Shown piece by piece: positions 9,088 through 17,996 of a stretch of 64,000 nt of DNA. The notes under the pieces are model-generated. The model did no database searches and was not told the origin of the DNA. It worked only from the letters and a program-made list of their open reading frames with translations. Location of the stretch: the NCBI GenBank assembly GCA_020635715.1, contig JACJZG010000010.1, positions 84,994 to 148,993 on the forward strand, given 5' to 3'. The position numbers were made by a program, and so were the translations under genes. This DNA comes from Flavobacteriales bacterium (GTDB lineage: Bacteria > Bacteroidota > Bacteroidia > Flavobacteriales_F > PHOS-HE28). Within the stretch, counting starts at the first letter, position 1, and every line of letters begins with the position of its first letter.

Positions 9088-11079
9088 ATGAAGAAACACA
9101 TACTCGCTATTGCGCTCCTTAGCTGCGCGACCTGGGCAAAAGGCCAGGACCAATGTTCCACGGCCATACCCATCACCACGGGTGCGCATACCGTGGGTGC
9201 CGTGATCGGCACGCCGCCTGCGTTGAATTGCAATGGCGGACAGGTGGCCGGCAATGCCATCTGGTTCTCCTACACACCTTCCTCCAACACCGGGATCACC
9301 ATTACCAGCGACCTGGTCGAGAACACCGGCGGCGATACACGGGTGAGCGTGTTGATCGGCGGTTGCTCCAACCTTTCGTGCTACGCTTGGGATGACGATG
9401 GTGGTTCCATCGGCAATGGTTACCTGTCCATTTGCAGCTTCAACGCGGTGGCGGGTATCACCTATTACATCGCGTGGGATGACCGGTGGAGCGGCGCCGG
9501 TTTCACCTTCCAGCTGAACGAAGGTCCCGTGATGGTCCCCAGCATCAACTTCACCTCCACTTCGAATCCCACGCAGGGAAGTGTTCTGGCGGCTGTGGAC
9601 ATGAACAACGACCAACTGGATGACATCGTGACCGTACAGGACGACCGGATCCATCTGCATATTCAGCAACCTGGAGGCGGCTTCGTGGTGAACACCATCC
9701 TCACCACGACGGTGGAGAACTCTCCAAGCTGGAGCCTGTGTGCGGGGGACCTGAACGACGATGGGTACAACGACCTGCTTTACGGCGGGGGCCAGGGCGT
9801 GACCATGATGCTGACCAGCGGCGACGGGACCGCCTTCAATGAGGTGTCCTATCCGGAATATGTGTTCAGCCAGCGCTCGAACATGATCGACATCAACAAC
9901 GACGGTCTGTTGGACGCCTTCGTCTGCCATGACGTGGACCCCAACGTGTTCTACATCAACAATGGCGACGGGACGTTGACGTACAACCAAGGCGGACTTG
10001 GCGATAACCTGGACGGGGGCAACTACGGTTCCATCTGGGTCGACTTCGACAACGATCGGGACATGGACCTCTTCATCGCGAAGTGCCGCGGTGGTGAATC
10101 GCTCGCGGCGATCGACCAGATGCATCGCAACAACGGGGATGGCACCTTCACGGAGATCGCCGCCTCGATCGGTCTGGCGAACGGCTTCCACCAGAGCTGG
10201 TCAAGCGCATGGGGGGATTACGATCATGATGGTGACCTGGACGTGGTGGTCGGTGCAAGCTCCACCGCCTTCGGCAGCCACAAGGTCTTCCGGAACGATG
10301 ACGGGATCTTCACGGATGTGACCGTTGGCTCGGGTATGGAGAACAACACCGGCACGAGCACGGAATGGACCACCCACGACTTCAACAACGACGGCTGGCT
10401 GGACATCCTGGGCGGTGGATCCGTATTCATGGGCACCGGACCGCTCACATTCGAATGGGCCACGAACGCGGGTAATCATGCGGTTGGCGACCTGAATAAC
10501 GATGGTTACCTGGACCTGCTTTCCACCAATGCCGTGCGTTACAACAATGGTGGCCCCAACAACTGGCTCCGCATCAACCCCGTGGGTATGGTGAGCAACG
10601 GGAACGCGATCGGCACCCGCATCATCGTCACCACCCCTCTGGGCCAGCAGATCCGGGAGATCCGGAGCGGCGATGGCTTCCGTTATATGAGCAGCCTGAT
10701 GGCCCACTTCGGCCTCGGCCAGGATACGGAGATCAGCGAAGTGCGCCTGCTCTGGCCTTCTGGTCTCACCACCGTCCTGACCGACGTGGAAGTGAACACC
10801 ACCATCACCGTGGTCGAGAGCATCAGTACGGGCGCGGCGGATGTCGCTTCAGACCGTCTGTTCTCCGTTTACCCGAACCCGGCCACCGATCGCCTGTCCC
10901 TGGCGATCAACGCGCAGGACGTGGTGAACCACACCGTGATCGATGCGATGGGTCGGGTCGTTCTGCAGGGCCGCACGATCAACATGGGCATCGACATCAG
11001 CGGATTAGCGCCCGGCATGTACACGATCCGCGTCACCGGTGACGGCGGCGAGCGCACCGCCCGCTTCACGAAGGAGTGA
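9088..11079 (+). CDS. Secreted VCBS/FG-GAP repeat protein with ASPIC/UnbV and T9SS sorting domains
   Basis: A 663-aa protein with signal peptide MKKHILAIALLSCATWAKGQ. An N-terminal beta domain (IWFSYTPSSNTGITITSD ... YYIAWDD) is followed by a series of FG-GAP/VCBS calcium-binding loops such as DMNNDQLDDIV, DLNDDGYNDLLYGG, DINNDGLLDAF, DFDNDRDMDLFIA, DYDHDGDLDVVVG and DLNNDGYLDLL. These probably form a seven-bladed propeller. After it come an ASPIC/UnbV segment (GNAIGTRIIVTTPLGQQ, RLLWPSG) and a T9SS type-A sorting domain (FSVYPNPATDRLSL ... GMYTIRVTG). It is predicted to be secreted or surface-attached; the ligand is unknown. A strong hairpin follows directly. Confidence 0.88.
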   Translation: MKKHILAIALLSCATWAKGQDQCSTAIPITTGAHTVGAVIGTPPALNCNGGQVAGNAIWFSYTPSSNTGITITSDLVENTGGDTRVSVLIGGCSNLSCYAWDDDGGSIGNGYLSICSFNAVAGITYYIAWDDRWSGAGFTFQLNEGPVMVPSINFTSTSNPTQGSVLAAVDMNNDQLDDIVTVQDDRIHLHIQQPGGGFVVNTILTTTVENSPSWSLCAGDLNDDGYNDLLYGGGQGVTMMLTSGDGTAFNEVSYPEYVFSQRSNMIDINNDGLLDAFVCHDVDPNVFYINNGDGTLTYNQGGLGDNLDGGNYGSIWVDFDNDRDMDLFIAKCRGGESLAAIDQMHRNNGDGTFTEIAASIGLANGFHQSWSSAWGDYDHDGDLDVVVGASSTAFGSHKVFRNDDGIFTDVTVGSGMENNTGTSTEWTTHDFNNDGWLDILGGGSVFMGTGPLTFEWATNAGNHAVGDLNNDGYLDLLSTNAVRYNNGGPNNWLRINPVGMVSNGNAIGTRIIVTTPLGQQIREIRSGDGFRYMSSLMAHFGLGQDTEISEVRLLWPSGLTTVLTDVEVNTTITVVESISTGAADVASDRLFSVYPNPATDRLSLAINAQDVVNHTVIDAMGRVVLQGRTINMGIDISGLAPGMYTIRVTGDGGERTARFTKE

Positions 11080-11084
11080 TGCTG

Positions 11085-11134
11085 ATATGACAAGGGGGCG
11101 TTCGATCATTGGATCGGACGCCCCCTTGTCATAT
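11085..11134. terminator. Very long bidirectional terminator-like hairpin
   Basis: Inverted repeat of 23 bases per arm (11085-11107 and 11112-11134) with one mismatch and a 4-base loop (ATTG). The core is ACAAGGGGGCGT / ACGCCCCCTTGT. It lies between convergent genes ending at 11079 and 11168; the arm length is far beyond a normal intrinsic terminator. Confidence 0.65.
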
Positions 11135-11167
11135 GCGAGGGTGATGGTCCTGCAAGACGGCGTAAGC

Positions 11168-12184
11168 CTACCGTTCCTTCCACACCACCTCGAGCACCGT
11201 GCGGCCCACGGCATCCAGGCTGCCCCGGTCGATCACGTCCATGGAATCATCATGCGTATGCCAGTAAGGCCCGAAGGCTTGTGTGGCCGGATCGAACTCA
11301 ATGATGTCGATCGTAGGGATGCGCAGGACCTTGTTCACCGGAATGTGGTCATCGATCCCCACGAAGTACTTCGTCTCCTGAACGAAGCGATCACCAAGGC
11401 CGAGCGCGGCGGCCGTCTTCCAGACCTTGCGCACGATGGCCGGGGCGTATTGCATGCTTAGTGCTTCCTGGTAGAAGAGAGCGTCCCGAGCTCCCACCAT
11501 GTCCAGCAGGATGCCGAAGCGGGCCTTGTAGCCTGGCACATGTGGATTCTTCACCCAGTACTGCGAACCCAGGCACCAGGTGTCGATGCTGCGTTCATCC
11601 ATGGTCATGGCTCCACTGGGCTGGCCATGGTCCTCCACATCGGTCAAGAGGATGTCCACCCCCGGGCCATGCTCCTTGGCGGCCAGGTGACGGGCGATCT
11701 CCAGCAGCACCGCCACCCCGCTGCCACCATCATTGGCTCCATCGATCGGCTCATTGGTGCGCTGGTCGCCCTTATCCGCGAACGGTCGGGTATCCCAATG
11801 GGCGAGCAACAGGATGCGGTCCTGACGGTCGGGATGGAAGCGGCCGATGATGTTCCGCAGGGGCAGCCGTTCGTTGTTGTAGCTGATGACCGTACCCGTC
11901 TGCTCGATCACCTCCGCCCCGGAATCCTTCAGGCGTTGCACCAAACGATCACCACAAGCCTGGTGCGACCGCGTGCCCGGGACGCGGGGACCGAAGGCCA
12001 CCTGCTCCGCCACATAGGCATAGGCGCTGTCGGCATTAAAGACCGGGGTGGCGGGAAGCTCCTGTAAGGCCGGCTCGTGGACCACCGGCGTGGTCTCGGG
12101 TGGTTCGCTCCCGCAGGCGGTGAGCAAGAGGATGATGGGCAGGATCGTGGACCCTGGCTGCCGTGCGTTCAACTGCGTGACCAT
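11168..12184 (-). CDS. M28-family zinc peptidase / glutaminyl-cyclase-like lipoprotein
   Basis: A 338-aa protein with a lipoprotein-type N-terminus (ILPIILLLTACGS). The catalytic domain has the M28 metal-ligand segments LLAHWDTRPFADKG and DGANDGGSGVAVLLE, and the acidic pair in LTDVEDHGQPSG. This pattern and length match bacterial glutaminyl-peptide cyclotransferase-like M28 proteins. In Bacteroidota such enzymes convert N-terminal Gln of exported proteins to pyroglutamate, but an aminopeptidase is also possible. Its start overlaps the end of cysS by 16 bases, so the two are cotranscribed. Confidence 0.82.
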   Translation of the reverse strand: MVTQLNARQPGSTILPIILLLTACGSEPPETTPVVHEPALQELPATPVFNADSAYAYVAEQVAFGPRVPGTRSHQACGDRLVQRLKDSGAEVIEQTGTVISYNNERLPLRNIIGRFHPDRQDRILLLAHWDTRPFADKGDQRTNEPIDGANDGGSGVAVLLEIARHLAAKEHGPGVDILLTDVEDHGQPSGAMTMDERSIDTWCLGSQYWVKNPHVPGYKARFGILLDMVGARDALFYQEALSMQYAPAIVRKVWKTAAALGLGDRFVQETKYFVGIDDHIPVNKVLRIPTIDIIEFDPATQAFGPYWHTHDDSMDVIDRGSLDAVGRTVLEVVWKER

Positions 12185-13650
12185 GTCGTGCCTTCCTTCG
12201 TGTCCTTCAAGGTGATCCCGAGTTCAAGCAGGCGATCGCGGATGGCATCGCTCGCTGCGAAATCCTTCTTCGCCTTGGCCTCCGCCCGCATGCGGATGAA
12301 GGCCTGGACCAGTCCGTCCAAGGTGCGGTCATCGGCCTGGGCCGCACGTTCGTGCGTGAGACCGAGCACCTCCAGGACCATCTGCTGCATCAAGGTCCGC
12401 AGCTTGTCGATGGAAGCCGCCGTCAATGTCAGTCGACCATCGTTCACCGAGTTGATGATGCGCACGCCCTCGAAAAGCTCCCCGATCATCACCGGGGTAT
12501 TGAGGTCGTCGTTCATGGCAGCGTGGCAACGTGCCTCGAGCGCGGCGACGTCCGCTCCATCGGCGGTCCCGGCCTTCAGGCCCGGCAGCAGGTCCAATGC
12601 CGCCATGAGGCGTTCCAGGCCCTTCTCCGATGCTTGCAGTGCCGCGTTGCTGAAGTCGAGCGTGCTGGCATAGTGGCTCTGCAGCATGAAGAAACGCACG
12701 GTCATCGGGCTGTAGCCCTTGTCCAGCAACTTGTGGTTCCCGTTGATCAGCTCTTCCGGCGTGAAGCCATTGCCCTCGCTCTTGGCCATCTTCCGACCGT
12801 TCACGGTGAGCATGTTGCCGTGCATCCAGTAGCGCACCGGTGCATGGCCATCGGCGGCGATGCTCTGCGCGATCTCGCATTCGTGGTGCGGGAACTTCAG
12901 GTCCATGCCGCCGCCATGGATGTCGAAGGTGGGCCCGAGGTACTTCGTGCTCATGGCGCTGCACTCGAGGTGCCAGCCCGGGAAGCCCTCTCCCCAGGGG
13001 CTCGGCCACTTCATCAGGTGTTGCGGTTCGGCCTTCTTCCAGATGGCGAAGTCGAGCGGGCTTCGCTTCTCGTCCATCCCCTCGGTATCGCGGGTGTTGG
13101 TCAGGAGCTCGTCGATCCGGCGGCCGCTCAGTTCACCGTAGGCATACTTCCCGGCGAAGCGCGGCACATCGAAGTACACGCTGCCGTTCACCTCATAGCC
13201 AAAGCCGCTCTGGATGATGCGTTCCACCATGCCGATCTGCTCGATCAGGTGGCCGGTTGCCGTGGGCTCGATGCTCGGCGGCAGGATGTTGAAGAGGCGC
13301 ATCACATCGTGGAAGCCATTGGTGTACTTCTGCACGATCTCCATGGGCTCCAGCTGCTCCAGCCGGGCACGCTTCGCGATCTTGTCCTCCCCCTCGTCCA
13401 CATCCCCCACAAGATGACCCACGTCGGTGATGTTGCGCACGTAGCGCACCTTGTAGCCGATGAAGGACAGCCAGCGGTAGAGCGTATCGAAGCTGAGGAA
13501 GGTGCGGACATTGCCCAGGTGGACATCGCTGTACACGGTGGGGCCACAGACATACAGACCAACGCGGGGTGGGTCCAGGGGGACGAACTCCTCCTTCCTG
13601 CGGGTCAGGGTGTTCGTGATGTACAGGGGGCCATGGATCGGCTCGGACAT
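12169..13650 (-). CDS. cysS: Cysteinyl-tRNA synthetase
   Basis: A 493-aa class I aminoacyl-tRNA synthetase that charges tRNA-Cys. The HIGH motif appears as HLGN in YSDVHLGNVRTFLSFD, and KMSKS as KMAKSEGN. Zinc-binding positions are visible at VGLYVCGPTVY, GWHLECSAMS and FPHHECEIAQS. I chose the ATG at 13650 (MSEPIHGPLYITNT) over the TTG two codons earlier. A -7-like box lies 18 bases upstream. Confidence 0.97.
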   Translation of the reverse strand: MSEPIHGPLYITNTLTRRKEEFVPLDPPRVGLYVCGPTVYSDVHLGNVRTFLSFDTLYRWLSFIGYKVRYVRNITDVGHLVGDVDEGEDKIAKRARLEQLEPMEIVQKYTNGFHDVMRLFNILPPSIEPTATGHLIEQIGMVERIIQSGFGYEVNGSVYFDVPRFAGKYAYGELSGRRIDELLTNTRDTEGMDEKRSPLDFAIWKKAEPQHLMKWPSPWGEGFPGWHLECSAMSTKYLGPTFDIHGGGMDLKFPHHECEIAQSIAADGHAPVRYWMHGNMLTVNGRKMAKSEGNGFTPEELINGNHKLLDKGYSPMTVRFFMLQSHYASTLDFSNAALQASEKGLERLMAALDLLPGLKAGTADGADVAALEARCHAAMNDDLNTPVMIGELFEGVRIINSVNDGRLTLTAASIDKLRTLMQQMVLEVLGLTHERAAQADDRTLDGLVQAFIRMRAEAKAKKDFAASDAIRDRLLELGITLKDTKEGTTWSRS

Positions 13651-13668
13651 GATCAACGGTAAGGCCCG

Positions 13669-13676
13669 CGAAGGTA
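13669..13676 (-). promoter_or_regulatory. Putative -7 box of cysS
   Basis: Minus-strand TACCTTCG, 18 bases before the cysS ATG; the same local consensus as the boxes at 1054 and 15652. Confidence 0.4.
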
Positions 13677-13701
13677 CAGGCCGCCGCCGACCCTTCCCGA
13701 T

Positions 13702-14604
13702 CTACTGGCGATCCTCGTCCGTGATCACGGCATCACCGCTGTAGCGGCCCTGCTTGAAGACCTGGATCCGTTGCAGGATGCCATCCTTGTCGTAGGTATA
13801 GCGCCGTCCATCATAAAGGCGCCCCTGCTTGAACTCGCCTTGCTGGGAGATGCGGAGCTGCCGGTCGTAGAGGGTGTTGTAGCCGTTCTCCCGGAAGGTG
13901 ACGGCATTGGTCGTCTCTTCAGCCGTCACGGCCGGGGCGGGTGCGGCCTTCGGGTCCACCTTCACTTCTTCGGCCTTGGGGACCGGCTTGAGGTACTTGC
14001 TGTTCGCAGCATTGATCACCCCATCGTTGAACTCGGCCACCTGCTGCAGCTGGCCATCCGGGGTGTAGCGCTTCAGCGTCCCATCCTCCTTGCCCTGTTC
14101 CACGTTGACCTGCACGGCCAGCTGACCGTTCTCGTGGTAGTACTTCTGTTCGCCATCCCGCACACCGTCCGGGGTGAAGATGAAGTCCTGGGCCAGTTGC
14201 CCGTTGGGGTGGTAGCGTTGGAACTTGCCGGTATTGCGGTCCAGGTCCCAGTTGCCCTGCTCCTCGGTGCGGCCGCTCGGGTAGTAGGTCTTGTAGGCAC
14301 CACGCGGCCGACCCATCTGGTAGGTGATCTCGCTCATCACCTTGCCGTTCGGCCAGTAGCGCTTCCACAGGCCGATACGCTTGCTGTTCGTGTAGCGGCC
14401 CTCCTCGATCAGCTGACCATCGGAATAGCCCGGCTTATCCATGTTCGGCGCGGTCACCTTCCAGAAGCCCTGTTTCCGGCCCATCTCATCCACCCGGTTC
14501 AGGGTGTCCTGCACCATCGTACCCGCCTGGGCGAAGGAGCATTGCAAGGAGATCACCAGGAGGGCGGAAGCGGCTAGGAAGAGGGGGCGTTTCGGGAATG
14601 ACAT
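13702..14604 (-). CDS. Exported MORN/YwqK-type repeat protein
   Basis: A 300-aa protein; the ATG at 14604 gives a signal peptide (LFLAASALLVISLQCSFAQA). The body consists of MORN-like (toxin_YwqK) repeats of the form Y/W-x-N/S-G-x-x-x: LWKRYWPNGKVMSE, AYKTYYPSGRTEEQG, FQRYHPNGQLAQDF, EQKYYHENGQLAVQV, LKRYTPDGQLQQVAEF and later LRISQQGEFKQGRLYDG. Such proteins are frequent in Bacteroidota and called YwqK-family antitoxins by homology, but no toxin is adjacent here. It is probably a periplasmic repeat protein of unknown role. Confidence 0.78.
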   Translation of the reverse strand: MSFPKRPLFLAASALLVISLQCSFAQAGTMVQDTLNRVDEMGRKQGFWKVTAPNMDKPGYSDGQLIEEGRYTNSKRIGLWKRYWPNGKVMSEITYQMGRPRGAYKTYYPSGRTEEQGNWDLDRNTGKFQRYHPNGQLAQDFIFTPDGVRDGEQKYYHENGQLAVQVNVEQGKEDGTLKRYTPDGQLQQVAEFNDGVINAANSKYLKPVPKAEEVKVDPKAAPAPAVTAEETTNAVTFRENGYNTLYDRQLRISQQGEFKQGRLYDGRRYTYDKDGILQRIQVFKQGRYSGDAVITDEDRQ

Positions 14605-14656
14605 GCGATCGTACCTGTCTTGACGCACGCGATACGTGGATGGGCTTGAAAAGGTT

Positions 14657-15607
14657 TCAGCTCTTCACGACCCGGTTCTTCAGGTGCGCCATCATATCAT
14701 CCACCATGCCCTTCAGGTCGTATTGCGGTTCCCAACCCCAATCGGCACGGGCAGCGCTGTCGTCGATGCTGCGCGGCCAGCTGTCAGCGATGGCCTGCCG
14801 CTGGTCGGGCGCGTATTCGATGGTGAAGCCCGGGATGTGGCGGCGCACCTCCGCTGCGATCTCCTCCGGATCGAAGCTGAAGCCGGACAGGTTGTAGCCG
14901 CCGCGTTGCTTCACCCGCTCCGCTGGCGCCTCCATCAGATCGATCGTCGCGCGGATGGCGTCGGGCATGTACATCATCGGCAGGGTGGTCTTCGGCCCCA
15001 GGAAGCAGGTGTATCGGCCCTGCTTGAGGGCCTCGTGGAAGATGTGTACCGCGTAATCCGTCGTCCCGCCGCCGGGCGCGCTCTTCCATCCGATGAGCCC
15101 GGGGTAGCGGATGCTCCGCACATCCACCCCGTAGCGTTGGTGGTAGTAGGCGCACCAGCGTTCCCCGGCCTGCTTGCTGATGCCGTACACGGTGGAAGGC
15201 TCCGCGATCGTGTGCTGCGGCGTGCCATCCTTGGGGGTCGTTGGCCCGAAGACGGCGATGCTGCTCGGCCAGTAGACCTTTCGGATGCGCCCCTCGCGCG
15301 CCAGCTCCAGCACGATGAAGAGGCTCTCCATGTTCAACTGCCAGGCGAAGGCGGGGTCCTTCTCGGCGGTGGCGCTCAACAACGCCGCCAGCAGGTACAC
15401 CTCCGTGATCCCATGCTTTTCGATCACCCGTTCGATCCCGCGGCGGTCCATGGCGTTCACCATGGCGAAGGGACCCTCCTGCTTCACCTGGGGTTCCTTG
15501 ATATCGCTGGCCACCACGTTGGCATTGCCGAAACGCTCGCGGAGCCCTTCCACGAGTTCGGTACCGATCTGGCCACTGGAGCCGATGACGAGGATCTTCT
15601 TGGACAT
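14657..15607 (-). CDS. L-threonine 3-dehydrogenase, short-chain (epimerase-like) type
   Basis: A 316-aa extended-SDR protein. The NAD-binding glycine motif is in ILVIGSSGQIGTELVEGL, and the catalytic YxxxK appears as TVYGISKQAGERW. The combination of RYPGLIGWKSAPGGGTTDYA, FLGPKTTLPMMYMPDAIRA and GGYNLSGFSFDPEEIA is what I recognise from UDP-galactose-epimerase-like threonine dehydrogenases of Bacteroidota, which oxidise threonine to 2-amino-3-ketobutyrate. A plain NAD-dependent epimerase is the alternative. It is divergent from trhO, and a TAGCTTCG box lies four bases before its ATG. Confidence 0.85.
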   Translation of the reverse strand: MSKKILVIGSSGQIGTELVEGLRERFGNANVVASDIKEPQVKQEGPFAMVNAMDRRGIERVIEKHGITEVYLLAALLSATAEKDPAFAWQLNMESLFIVLELAREGRIRKVYWPSSIAVFGPTTPKDGTPQHTIAEPSTVYGISKQAGERWCAYYHQRYGVDVRSIRYPGLIGWKSAPGGGTTDYAVHIFHEALKQGRYTCFLGPKTTLPMMYMPDAIRATIDLMEAPAERVKQRGGYNLSGFSFDPEEIAAEVRRHIPGFTIEYAPDQRQAIADSWPRSIDDSAARADWGWEPQYDLKGMVDDMMAHLKNRVVKS

Positions 15608-15611
15608 GCGG

Positions 15612-15619
15612 CGAAGCTA
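15612..15619 (-). promoter_or_regulatory. Putative -7 box of the threonine dehydrogenase gene
   Basis: Minus-strand TAGCTTCG with only four bases before the ATG at 15607, implying a leaderless or nearly leaderless mRNA. Confidence 0.42.
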
Positions 15620-15651
15620 CTCGGCACATGGCAAGGGCCGGTGGTCCTCCG

Positions 15652-15659
15652 TACTTTCG
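15652..15659 (+). promoter_or_regulatory. Putative -7 box of trhO
   Basis: TACTTTCG with four bases before the ATG at 15664; the arrangement matches the divergent gene's box at 15612-15619. Confidence 0.42.
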
Positions 15660-15663
15660 CAGC

Positions 15664-16785
15664 ATGGACACCCACCGCCTGCGCAACCTCGACCGGCCGG
15701 ACATCCTCCGGGCCAAATTGGAGCGCGAGGGAGTGCAGCGCACCACCCTCTCCTTCTATCGGTACGTCCGCCTGAAGGAGGTCGAGACCCTGCGCCACGA
15801 ACTCTATCAGGAATGGGTGGCGCTCGGCGTGCTCGGGCGCGTCTACATCTCCCAGGAGGGCATCAACGCGCAGGTGAGCCTGCCGACCGCCAACCTTGCC
15901 GCCTTCCGCGCCCACCTGGATCGCCGGGAGGCCTTCGCCGATGTGCCGTGGAAGATCGCGGTGGAGGACGACGGCAAGAGCTTCCTCAAGCTCGCCATCA
16001 AGGTGAAGAAGAAGATCGTGGCCGATGGTTTGGCGGACGATGCCTTCGACGTGACCGATGTCGGCGAGCACCTCGATGCCGCCACCTTCAACCGGAAGAT
16101 GGAGGAAGGCGCGCTGGTGGTGGACATGCGCAACAACTACGAATGCCTGATCGGGCATTTCGAAGGAGCTTACCTGCCCAAGGCGGACACCTTCCGTGGG
16201 GCCATTGAAGAGGTGAAGGAGGTGATGAAGGCGAAGAAGGACGCCGAGGTGCTGCTCTATTGCACCGGTGGTATCCGTTGCGAGAAGGCCAGCGCCTATC
16301 TGAAGCACGAAGGCTTCACCAACGTGAGCCAACTGCACGGCGGCATCATCGATTACGCGCGGCAGCTGAAGGCCGAAGGGCTCAAGAGCAAGTACCTCGG
16401 CCAGAACTTCGTGTTCGACGAGCGGCTCGCCGAGCGCATCACCGACGATGTGGTGAGCACCTGCATGCAGTGCGGCACCAAGAGCGACCGCATCACCAAC
16501 TGCCACGAGGCCACCTGCAACATGCTCCTGGTGCAGTGCGAAGCGTGCGCAACGAAGTATGCCGATTGCTGCTCACCCAGCTGCCGCGAGATCCACCAGC
16601 TGCCCATCGATCAGCAGCGCACCTGGCGCAAGGGCCGCAGCACGCGGAGTACGAAGACCAAAGCCATCAACGACCCCGAAGGCCTGCGCCGTCGCATCCG
16701 CGAAGAGGTGGAACTGCTCGCGCTCAACGGAACCCTTCACCCGGAGTTGACATCCATCATCCATCGAGAACAGACTAGCGCGTAG
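15664..16785 (+). CDS. trhO: tRNA uridine(34) hydroxylase (rhodanese-domain protein)
   Basis: A 373-aa protein of the YceA/TrhO family, which makes 5-hydroxyuridine at tRNA position 34. The N-terminal domain has YISQEGINAQVSLP. The central rhodanese domain spans from about residue 130 to 240, with its catalytic cysteine in LLYCTGGIRCEKASAYL. The C-terminal cysteine-rich part (STCMQCGTKSDRITNCHE, VQCEACATKYADCCSPSC) is usual for the family and may bind metal. The ATG at 15664 gives MDTHRLRNLDRP, just behind a -7-like box. It precedes hmgA by 53 bases. Confidence 0.92.
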   Translation: MDTHRLRNLDRPDILRAKLEREGVQRTTLSFYRYVRLKEVETLRHELYQEWVALGVLGRVYISQEGINAQVSLPTANLAAFRAHLDRREAFADVPWKIAVEDDGKSFLKLAIKVKKKIVADGLADDAFDVTDVGEHLDAATFNRKMEEGALVVDMRNNYECLIGHFEGAYLPKADTFRGAIEEVKEVMKAKKDAEVLLYCTGGIRCEKASAYLKHEGFTNVSQLHGGIIDYARQLKAEGLKSKYLGQNFVFDERLAERITDDVVSTCMQCGTKSDRITNCHEATCNMLLVQCEACATKYADCCSPSCREIHQLPIDQQRTWRKGRSTRSTKTKAINDPEGLRRRIREEVELLALNGTLHPELTSIIHREQTSA

Positions 16786-16838
16786 GCTTGCGCGAACGGA
16801 CGACCCGCAACACGTAACGCGCCAATACGCAACCGGCA

Positions 16839-17996
16839 ATGCCCATCTACCACTCCCTCGGCAAGATCCCGCACAAGCGGCACACCGTGTTCAAGAACGG
16901 CAAGGACCGCTACTACTACGAGCAGCTCTTCGGCACCGTCGGCTTCGATGGCATGAGCAGTTTGCTCTACCACGTGCACCGTCCCACGCAGGTGAAGAAG
17001 ATCGGCAAGGCGAAGGACGTGACGCCCAAGATCGCGGTGGAGAAGAACCTGCGCTCGTTGCGCCTGCACGGCTTCAAGACCGCGCCCGCCAAGGACCACC
17101 TCGACGCGCGCAAGGCCATCCTGGTGAACAGCGATTGCGCCATCGTGCTCGCCGCGCCGCAGGCGAAGAAGGTGGACTACTATTACAAGAACGCCGACTG
17201 CGACGAGATGATCTTCGTGCACAAGGGCAGCGGCACCCTGCGCACCTTCCTGGGCAACATCGACTTCAAGTACGGCGACTACCTGATGATCCCTCGCGGG
17301 ATGATCTACACGATGGAGTTCACCGACAGCGACAACCGCCTGTTCATCGTGGAGAGCCACCGGCCCATGTACACGCCGAAGCGCTACCGCAACTGGTTCG
17401 GGCAATTGCTGGAGCACAGCCCCTTCTGCGAGCGCGACATCCGGCGGCCGAAGAAGCTGGAGACCTACGACCAGAAGGGCAACTTCACCATCAAGGTGAA
17501 GAAGCAGAACATGCTGCACGAGCTCGTGTACGCCACGCACCCCTTCGATGTGGTGGGCTGGGACGGATACAATTATCCATACGCCTTCAGCATCCACGAC
17601 TTCGAGCCCATCACCGGCCGCGTGCACCAGCCGCCGCCCGTGCACCAGACCTTTGAGACCGATGCATTTGTGGTCTGCTCGTTCTGCCCGCGTCTGTATG
17701 ATTACCACCCGCAGGCCATCCCCGCGCCGTACAACCACAGCAACATCGACAGCGACGAGGTGCTCTACTACGTCGATGGCGATTTCATGAGCCGGAATGA
17801 CATCGGTCCCGGCCACATCAGCTTGCACCCCGCCGGCATCCCGCACGGTCCGCACCCTGGCGCCATGGAGCGTAGCATCGGCAAGAAGGAGACCGACGAG
17901 CTCGCCGTGATGGTTGACACCTTCAAGCCCCTGCAAGTGACCGAGGAAGCGCTGAAGATCGACGACGGGAAGTACTGGAACAGCTGGGTTGAGTGA
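16839..17996 (+). CDS. hmgA: Homogentisate 1,2-dioxygenase
   Basis: A 385-aa iron(II) cupin dioxygenase opening the ring of homogentisate in tyrosine/phenylalanine degradation. The sequence runs from MPIYHSLGKIPHKRH through the cupin core (FVHKGSGTLRTFLGN, DYLMIPRGMIYTMEF, FIVESHRP) to the C-terminal segment with the iron ligands (GHISLHPAGIPHGPHPG). The partner enzyme hppD lies 2.8 kb downstream on the same strand. The stop codon overlaps the ATG of the following lipoprotein by one base (TGATG). Confidence 0.94.
   Translation: MPIYHSLGKIPHKRHTVFKNGKDRYYYEQLFGTVGFDGMSSLLYHVHRPTQVKKIGKAKDVTPKIAVEKNLRSLRLHGFKTAPAKDHLDARKAILVNSDCAIVLAAPQAKKVDYYYKNADCDEMIFVHKGSGTLRTFLGNIDFKYGDYLMIPRGMIYTMEFTDSDNRLFIVESHRPMYTPKRYRNWFGQLLEHSPFCERDIRRPKKLETYDQKGNFTIKVKKQNMLHELVYATHPFDVVGWDGYNYPYAFSIHDFEPITGRVHQPPPVHQTFETDAFVVCSFCPRLYDYHPQAIPAPYNHSNIDSDEVLYYVDGDFMSRNDIGPGHISLHPAGIPHGPHPGAMERSIGKKETDELAVMVDTFKPLQVTEEALKIDDGKYWNSWVE

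Noticed and set aside
8905..10191. Upstream extension of the polA reading frame by about 430 codons
   Set aside because: The extension is antisense to the secreted VCBS protein gene and its composition follows that gene's codon third positions; a normal polA start exists at 8904.
13702..14604. Toxin-antitoxin system, because MORN/YwqK proteins are often labelled antitoxin
   Set aside because: No toxin gene is adjacent and the protein has a signal peptide, which does not fit a cytoplasmic antitoxin.
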